From: Fen-1258 sp947085815
GTDB lineage: Bacteria; Bacteroidota; Ignavibacteria; Ignavibacteriales; Melioribacteraceae
Reading direction: 5' to 3'
Length of the DNA: 64,000 bases
NCBI GenBank assembly: GCA_947085815.1
Contig: CAMTXU010000020.1
Coordinates: forward strand, 12,183-76,182
The notes beneath the pieces are model-generated. The model ran no database searches and was not told the origin of the DNA. It saw only the letters and a program-made list of their open reading frames with translations. Shown one piece after another: positions 34,069-43,019 of this stretch (position 1 is the stretch's first letter; each line of letters begins with the position of its first letter). A program made the translations under genes and the position numbers.

Positions 34069-35562
34069 TCACTTATGCAATCTTCTTTTCAACCATTCGA
34101 TCTGGGATTGAATTAGATCTTTAAACTCGTGGCTGTTGTTATCCTCTGCGTCTTCAAGGAGATCTATGACCTCAGTTCCGCCGCCGGAATGGAACTTCGC
34201 TTTGGCTTTTAAAAGTAAAGTCATTGGCTTAGTCCATTTTTCCGATGAAACATTTAACGTCTCAACTTGATCCGCCGCGTGAAATACATCTTTATATTTC
34301 TTAAGATTTAGAGACGCCTCCGCAAAATAAGAGAGAGCTACGGCTTTCATTTCATGATTATCAATATCTATCAGCTCAACTTTCAAGCTATCGAAGACTA
34401 ACTGATCTCTGCCGGAGTCTAAATAATTTTTCATGCGAATCAATTTCAGTTCGGTCGGCAAAATTTCGACGGAAAGATATTTATCGCTCTTCTGTTTTGC
34501 GTATGAATCTTCAAATACATCCAGATTGCCCCCTCGTGCCAATAATAAATTTTGTTTGAACTGTTCATCATTCCCTAAAAATTTATAACTAAGAGCAATG
34601 TTAAGAGCCGCGAAGCCAGTAAAATCCAACTCCTTAGATGAATCTAAAAATTTCTCATATTGCTTAATTGCCGATTTAAATTGATTTTTTTTGAAATGAA
34701 TCTCCCCTTTACGAAAATAAGCGAGCGCTGTGATTTGCGGAAGCTTTTTATTGGTAAGCCTGATAACTCTGTTAAGAACATCGAGCGCTCTATTCAATTG
34801 CCTATCCTTAATAAGAGTAATCGCATACTGATATCCAAATAGAGCATTATTGGGATAGCGAGAACTTAAACTTTGCAACAATGTACTTGCACTATCATAT
34901 TCTGCAAGATAATCCGAGTAAATTTTTGAAAGATGGAATGATGCCTCGGTTTTGTCGAGAGTGCCTTTTCTAAATGCGGTTTTGATGTAACGGAATCCGC
35001 GGGCTTTATCGGAAGAGAGGCCTGTGAGGTTCACAGCCCACTTTAAGAAATCGGGTACAAAACTCATCGCATAATCAAATAAACCTAACCCAAGATAGGC
35101 ATCATAAAATTTCGGATTTAATTCCAAAGTCTCTTCAAAATAATTTACTGCTTTTTTGCTCTCCCAAAATGCGTCAACCGTAGAATTATCTGTTGCTTGA
35201 GCCATTGTTCTGTATAAAGAGAGATTTCCGGCAATATACTTTGTATAAAAATCTTTTGGTTTGTTCTTTAATACTTTATCTATTTTTTGCTGGGCAAGAT
35301 CGGCAAATTTAATGAAGATGGAATATTCACCCGGGTCTCTTGAACCGAGATAGATCCAAAAATGAATCTTAGCGATATAGTAATATCCAATCGGTGAATT
35401 GGGCTGTAGCTCTAAAATTTTATTGAAAGTGGATTCAGCGTCGTTTAACTCAAAATTGTAAGCCTGGCTCAACCCCTCCTTGATGAGATTTTGAATTTTA
35501 GTTTGACCATGGAGCGAAACATTGATGAATAGAAGGACGAAGAGGGTAATTTTTATTTTCAA
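34069..35562 (-). CDS. Tetratricopeptide repeat protein, exported
   Basis: A 497-residue protein with a signal peptide (MKIKITLFVLLFINVSLHGQ, cleavage near HG-Q). Many TPR-like helical hairpins follow, for example at about 30-65 (AYNFELNDAESTFNKILELQ), 133-165 and 275-310 (AYFRKGEIHFKKNQFKSAIK). It should act as a periplasmic or surface scaffold; the partner is unknown. It overlaps the end of pyrG by 4 bp, so it is translated from the same message as the nucleotide and mre genes. Confidence 0.82.
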   Translation of the reverse strand: MKIKITLFVLLFINVSLHGQTKIQNLIKEGLSQAYNFELNDAESTFNKILELQPNSPIGYYYIAKIHFWIYLGSRDPGEYSIFIKFADLAQQKIDKVLKNKPKDFYTKYIAGNLSLYRTMAQATDNSTVDAFWESKKAVNYFEETLELNPKFYDAYLGLGLFDYAMSFVPDFLKWAVNLTGLSSDKARGFRYIKTAFRKGTLDKTEASFHLSKIYSDYLAEYDSASTLLQSLSSRYPNNALFGYQYAITLIKDRQLNRALDVLNRVIRLTNKKLPQITALAYFRKGEIHFKKNQFKSAIKQYEKFLDSSKELDFTGFAALNIALSYKFLGNDEQFKQNLLLARGGNLDVFEDSYAKQKSDKYLSVEILPTELKLIRMKNYLDSGRDQLVFDSLKVELIDIDNHEMKAVALSYFAEASLNLKKYKDVFHAADQVETLNVSSEKWTKPMTLLLKAKAKFHSGGGTEVIDLLEDAEDNNSHEFKDLIQSQIEWLKRRLHK

Positions 35563-37187
35563 TTTTGATTTTTCCTTTGTGAATATTGAACGGTCGCTTT
35601 TACAAACTCACGGAATAGCGGATGTGCCTTTGTTGCACGGGATTTTAATTCTGGGTGAAATTGGCATCCGACAAACCAGGGGTGGTCGGAAAGTTCTGTC
35701 ATCTCAACTAATTTTTCGTCCGGGGAGGAACCGCTTATTATCATTCCGTACTTTTCTAAAATTTCTCTAAACTTATTATTAACTTCAAAACGATGCCTAT
35801 GGCGTTCTGATATTTTGGGCTTACGATAGGCTTCGTAAGATTTTGTATTCTTTTTCAAAATACATGGGTAAGCACCAAGACGCATGGAGGCGCCCTTCAT
35901 AGTAACCTTCAGTTGCTCGGGCATAATGTGAATTACGTTGAACGCATTTTTTTCAAACTCGGCGCTATTGGCTTTTTTAATACCGCATACGTTCCGGGCA
36001 AATTCAATAACGGCGCATTGCATTCCTAAACAGATACCAAAAAATGGAATTTTATTTTCTCTTGCGTAACGAATGGCTTGAATTTTCCCTTCAATTCCTC
36101 TTTCACCAAATCCGCCTGGAATAAGAAGTCCATCGTATTCTTTGAGAAATTTTTGCGCGCCTTTATCTTCTATTAATTCAGAACTTATAAAATCGGCAAC
36201 TACTTTAACATTATTTTCCGCACCGGCGTGAACAAACGCCTCGATAATACTTTTATAGGAATCTTTATTATCGGTGTACTTACCGGCAACGGCTATTTTC
36301 ACAGTTCCGGCGGGATTTTTAATTGTGCTTACAAAATTTTGCCAATCTTCCAGCTTGATATTTAATTCAGGAAGTTTCAGTTTATTAAGAATTATCTGAT
36401 CGAGATTCTGATCGTAAACAACAAGAGGAACTTCATATATAGTCGAACAATCGTAGGCAGAAATTACCGCTTCCCTTTTTACGTTAGTAAAGAGTGCAAT
36501 CTTCTCGCAAATTTCTTTAGATAATTTCTCTTCTGATCGGCAGACTAAAATATTCGGCTGAATTCCGAGTTCGAGTAAATTTTTAACAGCGTGTTGAGTT
36601 GGTTTAGTTTTCATTTCTCCGGCAGAGGCAATATAAGGAACTAATGTGACGTGAATGCTTAACGCATTCTTTCTTCCCATTTCCAGCATAATTTGCCGCA
36701 TCGCTTCGATGAATGGTAAACTTTCAATATCTCCGACCGTTCCGCCAATCTCAGTTATAACGATATCGTATTTACCGCTGTCACCAAGAACTTTCATACG
36801 CCTTTTAATTTCGTCGGTTATATGAGGAATAACCTGGACAGTTGCACCCAAATAATCACCGCGGCGCTCTTTAGTAATAACCTCGTTATAGACTTGCCCG
36901 GTAGTTGTATTGTTAGCGCGCGACATATCAACGTCAAGAAAGCGTTCATAATGTCCAAGATCGAGATCGGTTTCAGCACCGTCATCTGTTACATAAACTT
37001 CACCATGCTGAAAAGGATTCATAGTACCGGGATCTACATTGATGTACGGATCAAATTTTTGAATAGTTACACTATAACCGCGAAGCTTTAGAAGCAGCCC
37101 AATTGATGCCGCTGTAATCCCTTTTCCAAGAGAGGAAACAACTCCGCCGGTTACAAAAATGTATTTTACTTTTTTTTTGATAGGCAT
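35559..37187 (-). CDS. pyrG: CTP synthase
   Basis: Aminates UTP to CTP using glutamine. The 542-residue protein has the synthetase domain (FVTGGVVSSLGKGITAAS about 11-28, MNPFQHGEVYVTDDGAE about 56-72) and the class I glutamine amidotransferase domain (PGGFGERG, the nucleophile in GICLGMQCAVIE about 383, and a late FHPE). Length is standard. It heads the long minus-strand cluster through pyrF; a candidate promoter lies upstream. Confidence 0.97.
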   Translation of the reverse strand: MPIKKKVKYIFVTGGVVSSLGKGITAASIGLLLKLRGYSVTIQKFDPYINVDPGTMNPFQHGEVYVTDDGAETDLDLGHYERFLDVDMSRANNTTTGQVYNEVITKERRGDYLGATVQVIPHITDEIKRRMKVLGDSGKYDIVITEIGGTVGDIESLPFIEAMRQIMLEMGRKNALSIHVTLVPYIASAGEMKTKPTQHAVKNLLELGIQPNILVCRSEEKLSKEICEKIALFTNVKREAVISAYDCSTIYEVPLVVYDQNLDQIILNKLKLPELNIKLEDWQNFVSTIKNPAGTVKIAVAGKYTDNKDSYKSIIEAFVHAGAENNVKVVADFISSELIEDKGAQKFLKEYDGLLIPGGFGERGIEGKIQAIRYARENKIPFFGICLGMQCAVIEFARNVCGIKKANSAEFEKNAFNVIHIMPEQLKVTMKGASMRLGAYPCILKKNTKSYEAYRKPKISERHRHRFEVNNKFREILEKYGMIISGSSPDEKLVEMTELSDHPWFVGCQFHPELKSRATKAHPLFREFVKATVQYSQRKNQN

Positions 37188-37222
37188 TTGATGACACAGA
37201 ATTGGTTGGAGATTCCGTTTGT

Positions 37223-37255
37223 CAAAGATAAAAAAAAATAGTTATATCACTGCAA
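37223..37255 (-). promoter_or_regulatory. Candidate promoter of the pyrG-mre-pyrF cluster
   Basis: On the minus strand, TTG (37255-37253), 22 bp, then TATCTTTG (37230-37223), an exact match to TAnnTTTG. The predicted leader before pyrG is about 30 nt. Confidence 0.45.
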
Positions 37256-37281
37256 TTAAATTGCCTGCATTGAACAAATTT

Positions 37282-38232
37282 TTACTCCGGAATAGGTTTT
37301 ATGCTATTGTCCCTCGGAATTTTAATGTGATATGTCTTTCCGGATTTGTTCTTCAAAAAATTCTCTCTCAGCCAGGGATTGAATAGTTTGAGAATTTTGT
37401 AGTTAATCCCGTGGATTTTGGCAAACTCCGCTAAATCTTTGATTGGATAGTTAACCTGTAGATCATCTGTTTCAATTTCCGGATAAAGATCATCCTCGGA
37501 AAAATAGAATCCATATTTTTTCGGCTCTTTAAATATCTCTTTGAGTGTAACGATTCGAGCAATAAACCGGAATGTTTCATCATTCAGCAGCAGATTGTAA
37601 TAGTTTTTGGTCTTTTGTCTCTCTATCTGTTTCCTAGCCCCATCGAGTCCCATATTGTAGGAAGCCGCAGCCATAGTCCAATTCCCAAATTTTGCATGTG
37701 CCTCTTTCAAATAGTCGCACGCCGCCTGAGTAGATTTTTCCATATTGTACCGTTCATCAACTTCGGCATTGATCTCAAGTCCATATTTTTTAGCCGCGGC
37801 TTCCATCAATTGCCAGAAACCCGTAGCACCGTCCGGACTTACGGAATTTATTATACCGCTCTCCGCTACGGACATATATTTAAAATCTTCCGGTATACCA
37901 TTACGTTTTAAGATCGGTTCTATAACCGGGAACCAGCGGTTTGCGCGCTTGAGATATAAAAGAGTAGCGGAATGCCAATAAGTGTTAACCAAAAATTCGC
38001 GGTCTATCCTCTCATAAACATCAAAGTCTTCCAAAGGGACTCGTTCATTACAAAATACAAGTTCTTCCGGAATTGGTGGAGAAGAAATTCTTCTTTCACT
38101 CTCAGTGATAATAACGGGAGATTGGCGCAGCGCTTTCTCACTTCGTAAATAAAAAAAGACAACCAAAAAAATCAGAATAGTAAAAGAGATTGGAATGGCA
38201 AGGATCAGAAATAATTTCTTTTTATCAATCAT
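37282..38232 (-). CDS. Membrane-anchored lytic transglycosylase
   Basis: A 316-residue protein with an N-terminal membrane helix (about 7-28). An SLT domain of the MltD/Slt70 type follows, with the catalytic Glu in MSVAESGIINSVSPDGATG (about 121-139), FWQLMEAAAKKYG, and MAAASYNMG. A C-terminal region (about 255-305) resembles a degenerate LysM-like module (DLAEFAKIHGINYKILKLFN). It cleaves peptidoglycan glycan strands with formation of anhydro ends. It lies downstream of citrate synthase, separated by a terminator. Confidence 0.88.
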   Translation of the reverse strand: MIDKKKLFLILAIPISFTILIFLVVFFYLRSEKALRQSPVIITESERRISSPPIPEELVFCNERVPLEDFDVYERIDREFLVNTYWHSATLLYLKRANRWFPVIEPILKRNGIPEDFKYMSVAESGIINSVSPDGATGFWQLMEAAAKKYGLEINAEVDERYNMEKSTQAACDYLKEAHAKFGNWTMAAASYNMGLDGARKQIERQKTKNYYNLLLNDETFRFIARIVTLKEIFKEPKKYGFYFSEDDLYPEIETDDLQVNYPIKDLAEFAKIHGINYKILKLFNPWLRENFLKNKSGKTYHIKIPRDNSIKPIPE

Positions 38233-38278
38233 ACGGATAGCTTTAGATTTTTGTTCAAAGAATGGAAGACAAAATTAA

Positions 38279-38304
38279 TAAAAGCCCCGACGAATCGGGG
38301 CTTG
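38279..38304 (-). terminator. Terminator after citrate synthase
   Basis: Perfect stem AGCCCCGA / TCGGGGCT with a TTCG-type loop, followed on the minus strand by TTTTATTAATTTTG. It separates the gltA transcript from the lytic transglycosylase gene. Confidence 0.85.
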
Positions 38305-38322
38305 ATAATATTAGTCTCGTCT

Positions 38323-39630
38323 TTATTTCTTCTCGAATGCAACTTCTTCTAACATTGCGGTTGTCAACGATTTTGGTCTTTCGAGCGGATAGCTTAAAGC
38401 TCTTGCCCAGATTATATTTGAGCAAACGCCAAGCGCACGTCCGATACCAAATAATACAGTATAAAATTCATATTCTTTTACACCATAGTGCCATTGAATT
38501 ACGCCGCTCTGCGCGTCAACATTCGGCCATGGATTTTTTGCTTTGCCTTTGGCAAGCAGTATATCCGGAACGACTTTGTAAAGAAGATCTACATATTTAA
38601 AGATTGGATCTTCGGGTAAATTCTTCAAACAAAATTCTCTCTGTGCGGTGTATCTTGGATCTGTTTTTCTAAGAACTGCATGACCGAATCCCGGAATTAC
38701 TTTACCGCTATCGAGTGTATCCATCACAAATTTTTTCATTTCATCTTCGGTCGGAATTTTTCCGCCCATGGAATCCATTACACCATGCAGCCAGCGCAAT
38801 ACTTCTTCATTTGCAAGACCGTGAAGAGGTCCGGCAAGCCCAGTTAACATAGCGCTGATTGCGTAATAGATATCTGATAAAGCACTGGCAACCAGATGAC
38901 CGGTATGAGCGCTGACATTTCCGCTCTCGTGATCGCTATGGAGAATAAAATAGAGCCTTGCAATATCATCGTAAGGATTATCAATGCCCATCATTTTAGC
39001 AAAGTTGCCTCCAAAATCCAATTGCGGATCGCCCGGAATCACATCTCCATTTCTATATTTCAAACGGTAGATGAATGCACCTAATTCCGGAAGCTTGGCA
39101 AGTAAGTTCATTGAATCCTCATAGTAAGCTTCCCAGTAATCACCCTTTTTAATTCCTTTATGATATTCTTTCGCAAAGATCGAATCCTTCTGCATCGACA
39201 TAATTCCCGTAGCAAACATTGTCATCGGATGAGAATCATTCGGCATGGCACGAAGTATATCATAAACATATTCTGGAACTTCTTTTCTGTTGTTAAATTC
39301 TTCATGAACAGCTTCTACTTCTGCAGCAGTTGGAACATCGCCTGTAAGTAAAAGATAGAAGAATGCTTCAACAGAGGGCATATCTTTACCTGCAACTTTT
39401 GGTAATTTTTCTAAAACTTCCGGAATTGTAAATCCGCGGAAACGGATTCCCTCGAATGGGTCCAAGTAGGAGATATCGGTTACAAGGCTTTTTATATCTC
39501 GCATTCCTCCAATAATTTGACCGATCGTAACTTCATCAACTTTAACGTTTCCGTATTCTTTCAAAAGTTTTTCGGTTCTCGGGCGCTCGGTTAATATTTT
39601 TTCACGCAGCTTTTGTTTTAGGATGGACAT
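38323..39630 (-). CDS. gltA: Citrate synthase, eukaryotic (mitochondrial)-like type
   Basis: Condenses oxaloacetate and acetyl-CoA to citrate. The 435 residues show the catalytic set of the long mitochondrial-type enzyme: SDHESGNVSAHTGHL (His), LAGPLHGLANEEVL (His) and PGFGHAVLRKTDPRY (about 310-324), then a late PLERPKSLTT. The N-terminal REKILTERPRTEK and GMRDIKSLVTDISYLDPFEGIRFRG segments are typical of eukaryotic-like citrate synthases rather than proteobacterial GltA. The ATG follows a perfect AGGAGG, which suggests high expression. A strong terminator ends the unit. Confidence 0.93.
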   Translation of the reverse strand: MSILKQKLREKILTERPRTEKLLKEYGNVKVDEVTIGQIIGGMRDIKSLVTDISYLDPFEGIRFRGFTIPEVLEKLPKVAGKDMPSVEAFFYLLLTGDVPTAAEVEAVHEEFNNRKEVPEYVYDILRAMPNDSHPMTMFATGIMSMQKDSIFAKEYHKGIKKGDYWEAYYEDSMNLLAKLPELGAFIYRLKYRNGDVIPGDPQLDFGGNFAKMMGIDNPYDDIARLYFILHSDHESGNVSAHTGHLVASALSDIYYAISAMLTGLAGPLHGLANEEVLRWLHGVMDSMGGKIPTEDEMKKFVMDTLDSGKVIPGFGHAVLRKTDPRYTAQREFCLKNLPEDPIFKYVDLLYKVVPDILLAKGKAKNPWPNVDAQSGVIQWHYGVKEYEFYTVLFGIGRALGVCSNIIWARALSYPLERPKSLTTAMLEEVAFEKK

Positions 39631-39682
39631 ATTTCCTCCTTTTGTTACAGTGTTTGTTTATATAAAATTTCTCTAAAGGGTA

Positions 39683-40975
39683 TTACTTTAGAGAATTGAT
39701 CACTTTAGTAGCGGCTAATCTTCCGCTCAGCACAGCACTTTCAATTGTGGACGGCAACCCTGTGTTAATCCAGTCCCCTGCTATTATCATCTTTCCAATT
39801 GAGTATTCAAAATCATTTCTCATTTGGTTTGATGCGATATCCGGTACAAAGGTCGCGCGTTTTTCTTTTATTACTTTTGAATCAACTACAATTTCTTTAT
39901 GGAATATAGGAAAATATTTTTCTAACTCGGAAGAAAAAAGTCTGTTTATCTCGCTTTCTTCCATAAAAATTAATTCGTCCGCCACGCTTGTAGTTAGAGT
40001 GATGTGTGTTCCATTATTAAAGACCCAATGTATTTTTGAATCGATCAGACTGTAAAATTTTTCTTCAAAAGGATTCTCTTTTAACCAAAAATGAACATTA
40101 ATTATAGGTGAATATTGAAATTTAGGTACAACCAAACTTCCACTTGATTCTGCAACTACTCTTTCCAAAGCATACGGCGGTATACCAAATACGATAGTGT
40201 CAAAACTCTCATAGGAATTTTTACTAGTGATAAGTTTTGTGATTACATTTTCATCCACTTCTATACCGGTGACTTTTTCCGACAGAAGAATTCTCCCATT
40301 ACTTTGATTAATAAATCGAACAGCGCCATCAACAAAAAGTTGAGTCAAACCTACATCTGGTAAAAGTATAGTTGCTGATTTATTCCCCGTGAGGAAAATT
40401 GTCTTTAAAATTTCACTGAAAATTTCTGCGGACGCCTTCTCTATGGTTGTATTCAAAGCACCAACTACAAGTACCTCCCAAAAAGATTTTATCGAATTAT
40501 CACTCTGCTTTTTACAATGCAGCCACTCAGCTACAGTCTTCCCCTTTAAATCGCAAGAGGCACAACAGATTAGATCAAGAAAGAAATCAATTACCTTGAA
40601 CCGCTCTTTTAGTGTTAAGAATTTATAATTCAGAATTCCGATTAAGAGATTAAACGGATAAAAATATTTTGGTGATTCGAGTTTGTGAATGATTCCAGTG
40701 GAGCTAACAAAAGGTATCCGAAGAGATTCTTGAAATCTAACTTTCTCTAATGAGCCAATTTTTTTTAAGAAGGAGATCGTCTCATCATAACAACCCATCA
40801 AAATATGCTGACCGTTATCGTAAAGATTATTTTGAGATTTGTTTGAAAGAGAGTATGTGCGACCACCGAGTTTCGGAGATGCTTCTATAAGTGTTACTTC
40901 AAAATCATTTTCCGATAGATAGACAGAGGCGCTTAATCCGGCAAGTCCGCCGCCAACTACAATAACGCGCTTCAT
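39683..40975 (-). CDS. hpnE: Hydroxysqualene dehydroxylase HpnE
   Basis: FAD-dependent enzyme that reduces hydroxysqualene to squalene. About 430 residues from the ATG at 40975, which overlaps the hpnD stop as TGATG. The N-terminus has the dinucleotide fold KRVIVVGGGLAGLSASVYL, and the C-terminus IIAGDWINTGLPSTIESAVLSG is the typical flavin amine oxidase end. A longer in-frame start at 41002 adds nine residues and is less likely. It is the third gene of hpnCDE. Confidence 0.92.
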   Translation of the reverse strand: MKRVIVVGGGLAGLSASVYLSENDFEVTLIEASPKLGGRTYSLSNKSQNNLYDNGQHILMGCYDETISFLKKIGSLEKVRFQESLRIPFVSSTGIIHKLESPKYFYPFNLLIGILNYKFLTLKERFKVIDFFLDLICCASCDLKGKTVAEWLHCKKQSDNSIKSFWEVLVVGALNTTIEKASAEIFSEILKTIFLTGNKSATILLPDVGLTQLFVDGAVRFINQSNGRILLSEKVTGIEVDENVITKLITSKNSYESFDTIVFGIPPYALERVVAESSGSLVVPKFQYSPIINVHFWLKENPFEEKFYSLIDSKIHWVFNNGTHITLTTSVADELIFMEESEINRLFSSELEKYFPIFHKEIVVDSKVIKEKRATFVPDIASNQMRNDFEYSIGKMIIAGDWINTGLPSTIESAVLSGRLAATKVINSLK

Positions 40976-41817
40976 CAATAAACAAGACCATATTTTGCCC
41001 AAACTCCAAGTGAGATTGCAGCCTTTTCCACAGTTCCGACTTTTATTTTTTTATTGAAGACGTCGAATTTTTCAGCTTCGAGTTTTGTGAGCAGGCGTTG
41101 ATAGATATGCTGCATAGCGCGCGCAGGAAATAGTGAGGGCTTGTCCTCAAAGTCCAATGCTTGATCGGCTTTGCTGAAAAATACTTTTGCACGTTCAGCT
41201 TCGAATTTCATTAATGAAATGAAATTTGCATCGTATCTCCTTTCAAAAATATCTTGCTCAGTATATTGAAACTTTACTAGATCATTCTGCGGTAAGTAAA
41301 TCCTTCCCTTCTCAGAGTCTTTTTTAACATCGCGCAGAATGTTTGTCAATTGCATCGCTAATCCAAGGTTCACAGCATAATCTTTAGTAGATTTATTTTT
41401 GTAACCGAAAATTTCAATACACATTAAGCCAACCGTTGAAGCAACTCTATAACAGTATTGAACTAACTCTTCAAAGCTGCGGTAACGTTTATGTTGAAGA
41501 TCCATTTCCATCCCAGCAATCAACTCAAAAAAAGGATCGATCGGAATGTTGAATTGTTTTATGATTGACGCGAGTTTGTTAAAAAAGTGAGAATCCGACC
41601 GGCTGTATAATGCTTTTTCTAATTCGATTCTCCATTTGCGTAGTCTTTCGTATTTAATTTCTTCAGAGTCGTCCCCTTCGTCAACTATATCATCTGTCTT
41701 CCGGCAGAAAGCATAAACGGTATTCATGGCATCGCGTTTTGGCTTTGCTAATAATGAAAATGCATAGTAAAAACTACTTTTGCTTTCTTTAGCTATCTGT
41801 TTGGATTGATCTATCAT
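40975..41817 (-). CDS. hpnD: Presqualene diphosphate synthase HpnD
   Basis: Condenses two farnesyl diphosphates. The 280-residue protein has both aspartate-rich motifs of squalene synthases: CRKTDDIVDEGDDSEEIKYE (about 39-58) and ILRDVKKDSEKGRIYLP (about 161-177), and the YCYRVASTVG region between them. The ATG at 41817 directly follows the hpnC stop; a GTG one codon earlier overlaps it. It lies between hpnC and hpnE and makes the substrate for the next step. Confidence 0.93.
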   Translation of the reverse strand: MIDQSKQIAKESKSSFYYAFSLLAKPKRDAMNTVYAFCRKTDDIVDEGDDSEEIKYERLRKWRIELEKALYSRSDSHFFNKLASIIKQFNIPIDPFFELIAGMEMDLQHKRYRSFEELVQYCYRVASTVGLMCIEIFGYKNKSTKDYAVNLGLAMQLTNILRDVKKDSEKGRIYLPQNDLVKFQYTEQDIFERRYDANFISLMKFEAERAKVFFSKADQALDFEDKPSLFPARAMQHIYQRLLTKLEAEKFDVFNKKIKVGTVEKAAISLGVWAKYGLVY

Positions 41818-41820
41818 CAC

Positions 41821-42660
41821 TCACACTAATGCCCTTAATAAAATCATCAAGTAATCAAGTTTAGATAGTTTTGGACGAGTATCTAATACCTTATAATTTA
41901 ACTTTTCAATTTTGCTCAGAATTTTTTCACCGCCAAGAATTGTTATATGAATTTGCAATCTTAATTCTTTTGGCAATCTTGAAATTAGTTTCCGTCCTTC
42001 CAAAAATAATTGTTTTGTTCTATCCACCTGATACACGAGTAACCGTTCAAAGTTAGTATTATTTTCTCTAAACTCAAATAGATTCTCACGCACCCCAAAT
42101 TTTTGGAGTTCTTCCAAAGGGATGTAGAGACGATCTTTTTTGATGTCAATAGAAATATCCTGATAAAAATTTGTCAATTGAAGTGCTGTACAGATAGCAT
42201 CAGAGAAACGAATTGATTCCAGATCTTTAATAGCGAAAAACTCAAGTATTATCCTGCCGACAGGATTGGCTGATCTTTCACAATAATTAATTATCTCACC
42301 AAAAGTCCGGTACCGTGTTGTGATAAGATCTTGTTTGAAGGCACTCAACAAATCATAAAAATATTTTGGTGAGAGTTTATACTCTGTAATTGTGTAATGT
42401 AGTGCGCGCCAAAAATCATTTACATACATCCCATTCAAACAATTTCTCAGATGAATTTCATACAATTCTAAATTCTTCATTCTTCGTTCTACACTCTCAT
42501 TTCCTTCATCAGCAATGTCATCTGCTTGCCGCGCGAATTGATAAACAACCGCTATATGCTTTCTTAAATGTCTGGGAAGAAAAAGCGAGACAACCGGAAA
42601 ATTTTCGTAGTGGGATTTAGTAAAAAGAAGAGCCTGATTGTATGCTGTCTTTAACGAAAT
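41821..42660 (-). CDS. hpnC: Squalene synthase HpnC with no usual start codon
   Basis: The product is hydroxysqualene synthase of the hpnCDE route. The first ATG in frame (42480) would give 219 residues that lack the first aspartate motif. The same frame is open further upstream and encodes family-like sequence: KTAYNQALLFTKSHYENFPV, PRHLRKHIAVVYQFARQADD, then IADEGNESVERR. The second motif (DISIDIKKDRLYIP) is downstream. An open start region begins after a TAA at about 42678; the best candidate starts are ATT at 42660 or 42666, placed just after AAAAAAGG. With 42660 the protein has 280 residues, the normal length. The start codon is therefore unusual or has been damaged. Confidence 0.82.
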   Translation of the reverse strand: MSLKTAYNQALLFTKSHYENFPVVSLFLPRHLRKHIAVVYQFARQADDIADEGNESVERRMKNLELYEIHLRNCLNGMYVNDFWRALHYTITEYKLSPKYFYDLLSAFKQDLITTRYRTFGEIINYCERSANPVGRIILEFFAIKDLESIRFSDAICTALQLTNFYQDISIDIKKDRLYIPLEELQKFGVRENLFEFRENNTNFERLLVYQVDRTKQLFLEGRKLISRLPKELRLQIHITILGGEKILSKIEKLNYKVLDTRPKLSKLDYLMILLRALV

Positions 42661-42700
42661 ACAAATACCTTTTTTAAGTTACCAATTTGCAATAATAATA

Positions 42701-42740
42701 CAATTAACATTGTGCCCGAAACAGGACACCCCCGTAGGGA
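42701..42740 (-). repeat. Degenerate copy of the tRNA-Leu 3' end
   Basis: It aligns with 42781-42820 (end of tRNA-Leu and 12 bp beyond) at a constant offset of 80 bp: both have TTAAC-TTGTGCCC followed by a GGAC/CCCC block. Many positions differ, so it is an old partial duplication. Confidence 0.55.
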
Positions 42741-42792
42741 TTTTCACGTAGTGATTCCTTCGGAACTTCGGGAGAATCTACACTTAACTTTG

Positions 42793-42876
42793 TGCCCAAA
42801 AGGGGACTCGAACCCCTACGAGATTGCTCTCACTAGCTCCTGAAGCTAGCGCGTCTACCAATTCCGCCATCCGGGC
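42793..42876 (-). tRNA. tRNA-Leu (CAG)
   Basis: An 84-nt type II tRNA on the minus strand. The acceptor GCCCGGA pairs with TTTGGGC (two G-U pairs), the anticodon arm CTAGC-TTCAGGA-GCTAG carries CAG, a long variable arm follows, and the T arm is TAGGGGTTCGAGTCCCCT. No CCA is encoded at the 3' end (CA only). Confidence 0.95.
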
Positions 42877-43019
42877 AAATATTTTTTTAACGACTTATTA
42901 AGCTTATTGCCAATAGAGTTTATCCCGCCTATATTTTTACCATTTGGCATTATCTTGGCGGGACCATCCGTGCAATTTTTCAAACCAAAAATAAAGAACG
43001 CTGGATTCTAAAACAAAAC
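42877..43019. other. Gap between tRNA-Leu and the PBP1A gene
   Basis: It holds a loose inverted pair, TATCCCGCC (42921) and GGCGGGACC (about 42957), around about 30 bp of other sequence, like a palindromic unit that has been interrupted. No gene seen. Confidence 0.45.

Noticed and set aside
41821..42480. hpnC as a naturally short 219-residue protein starting at ATG 42480
   Set aside because: The upstream in-frame sequence encodes the conserved N-terminus with the first aspartate-rich motif, so the short start would remove the active site.
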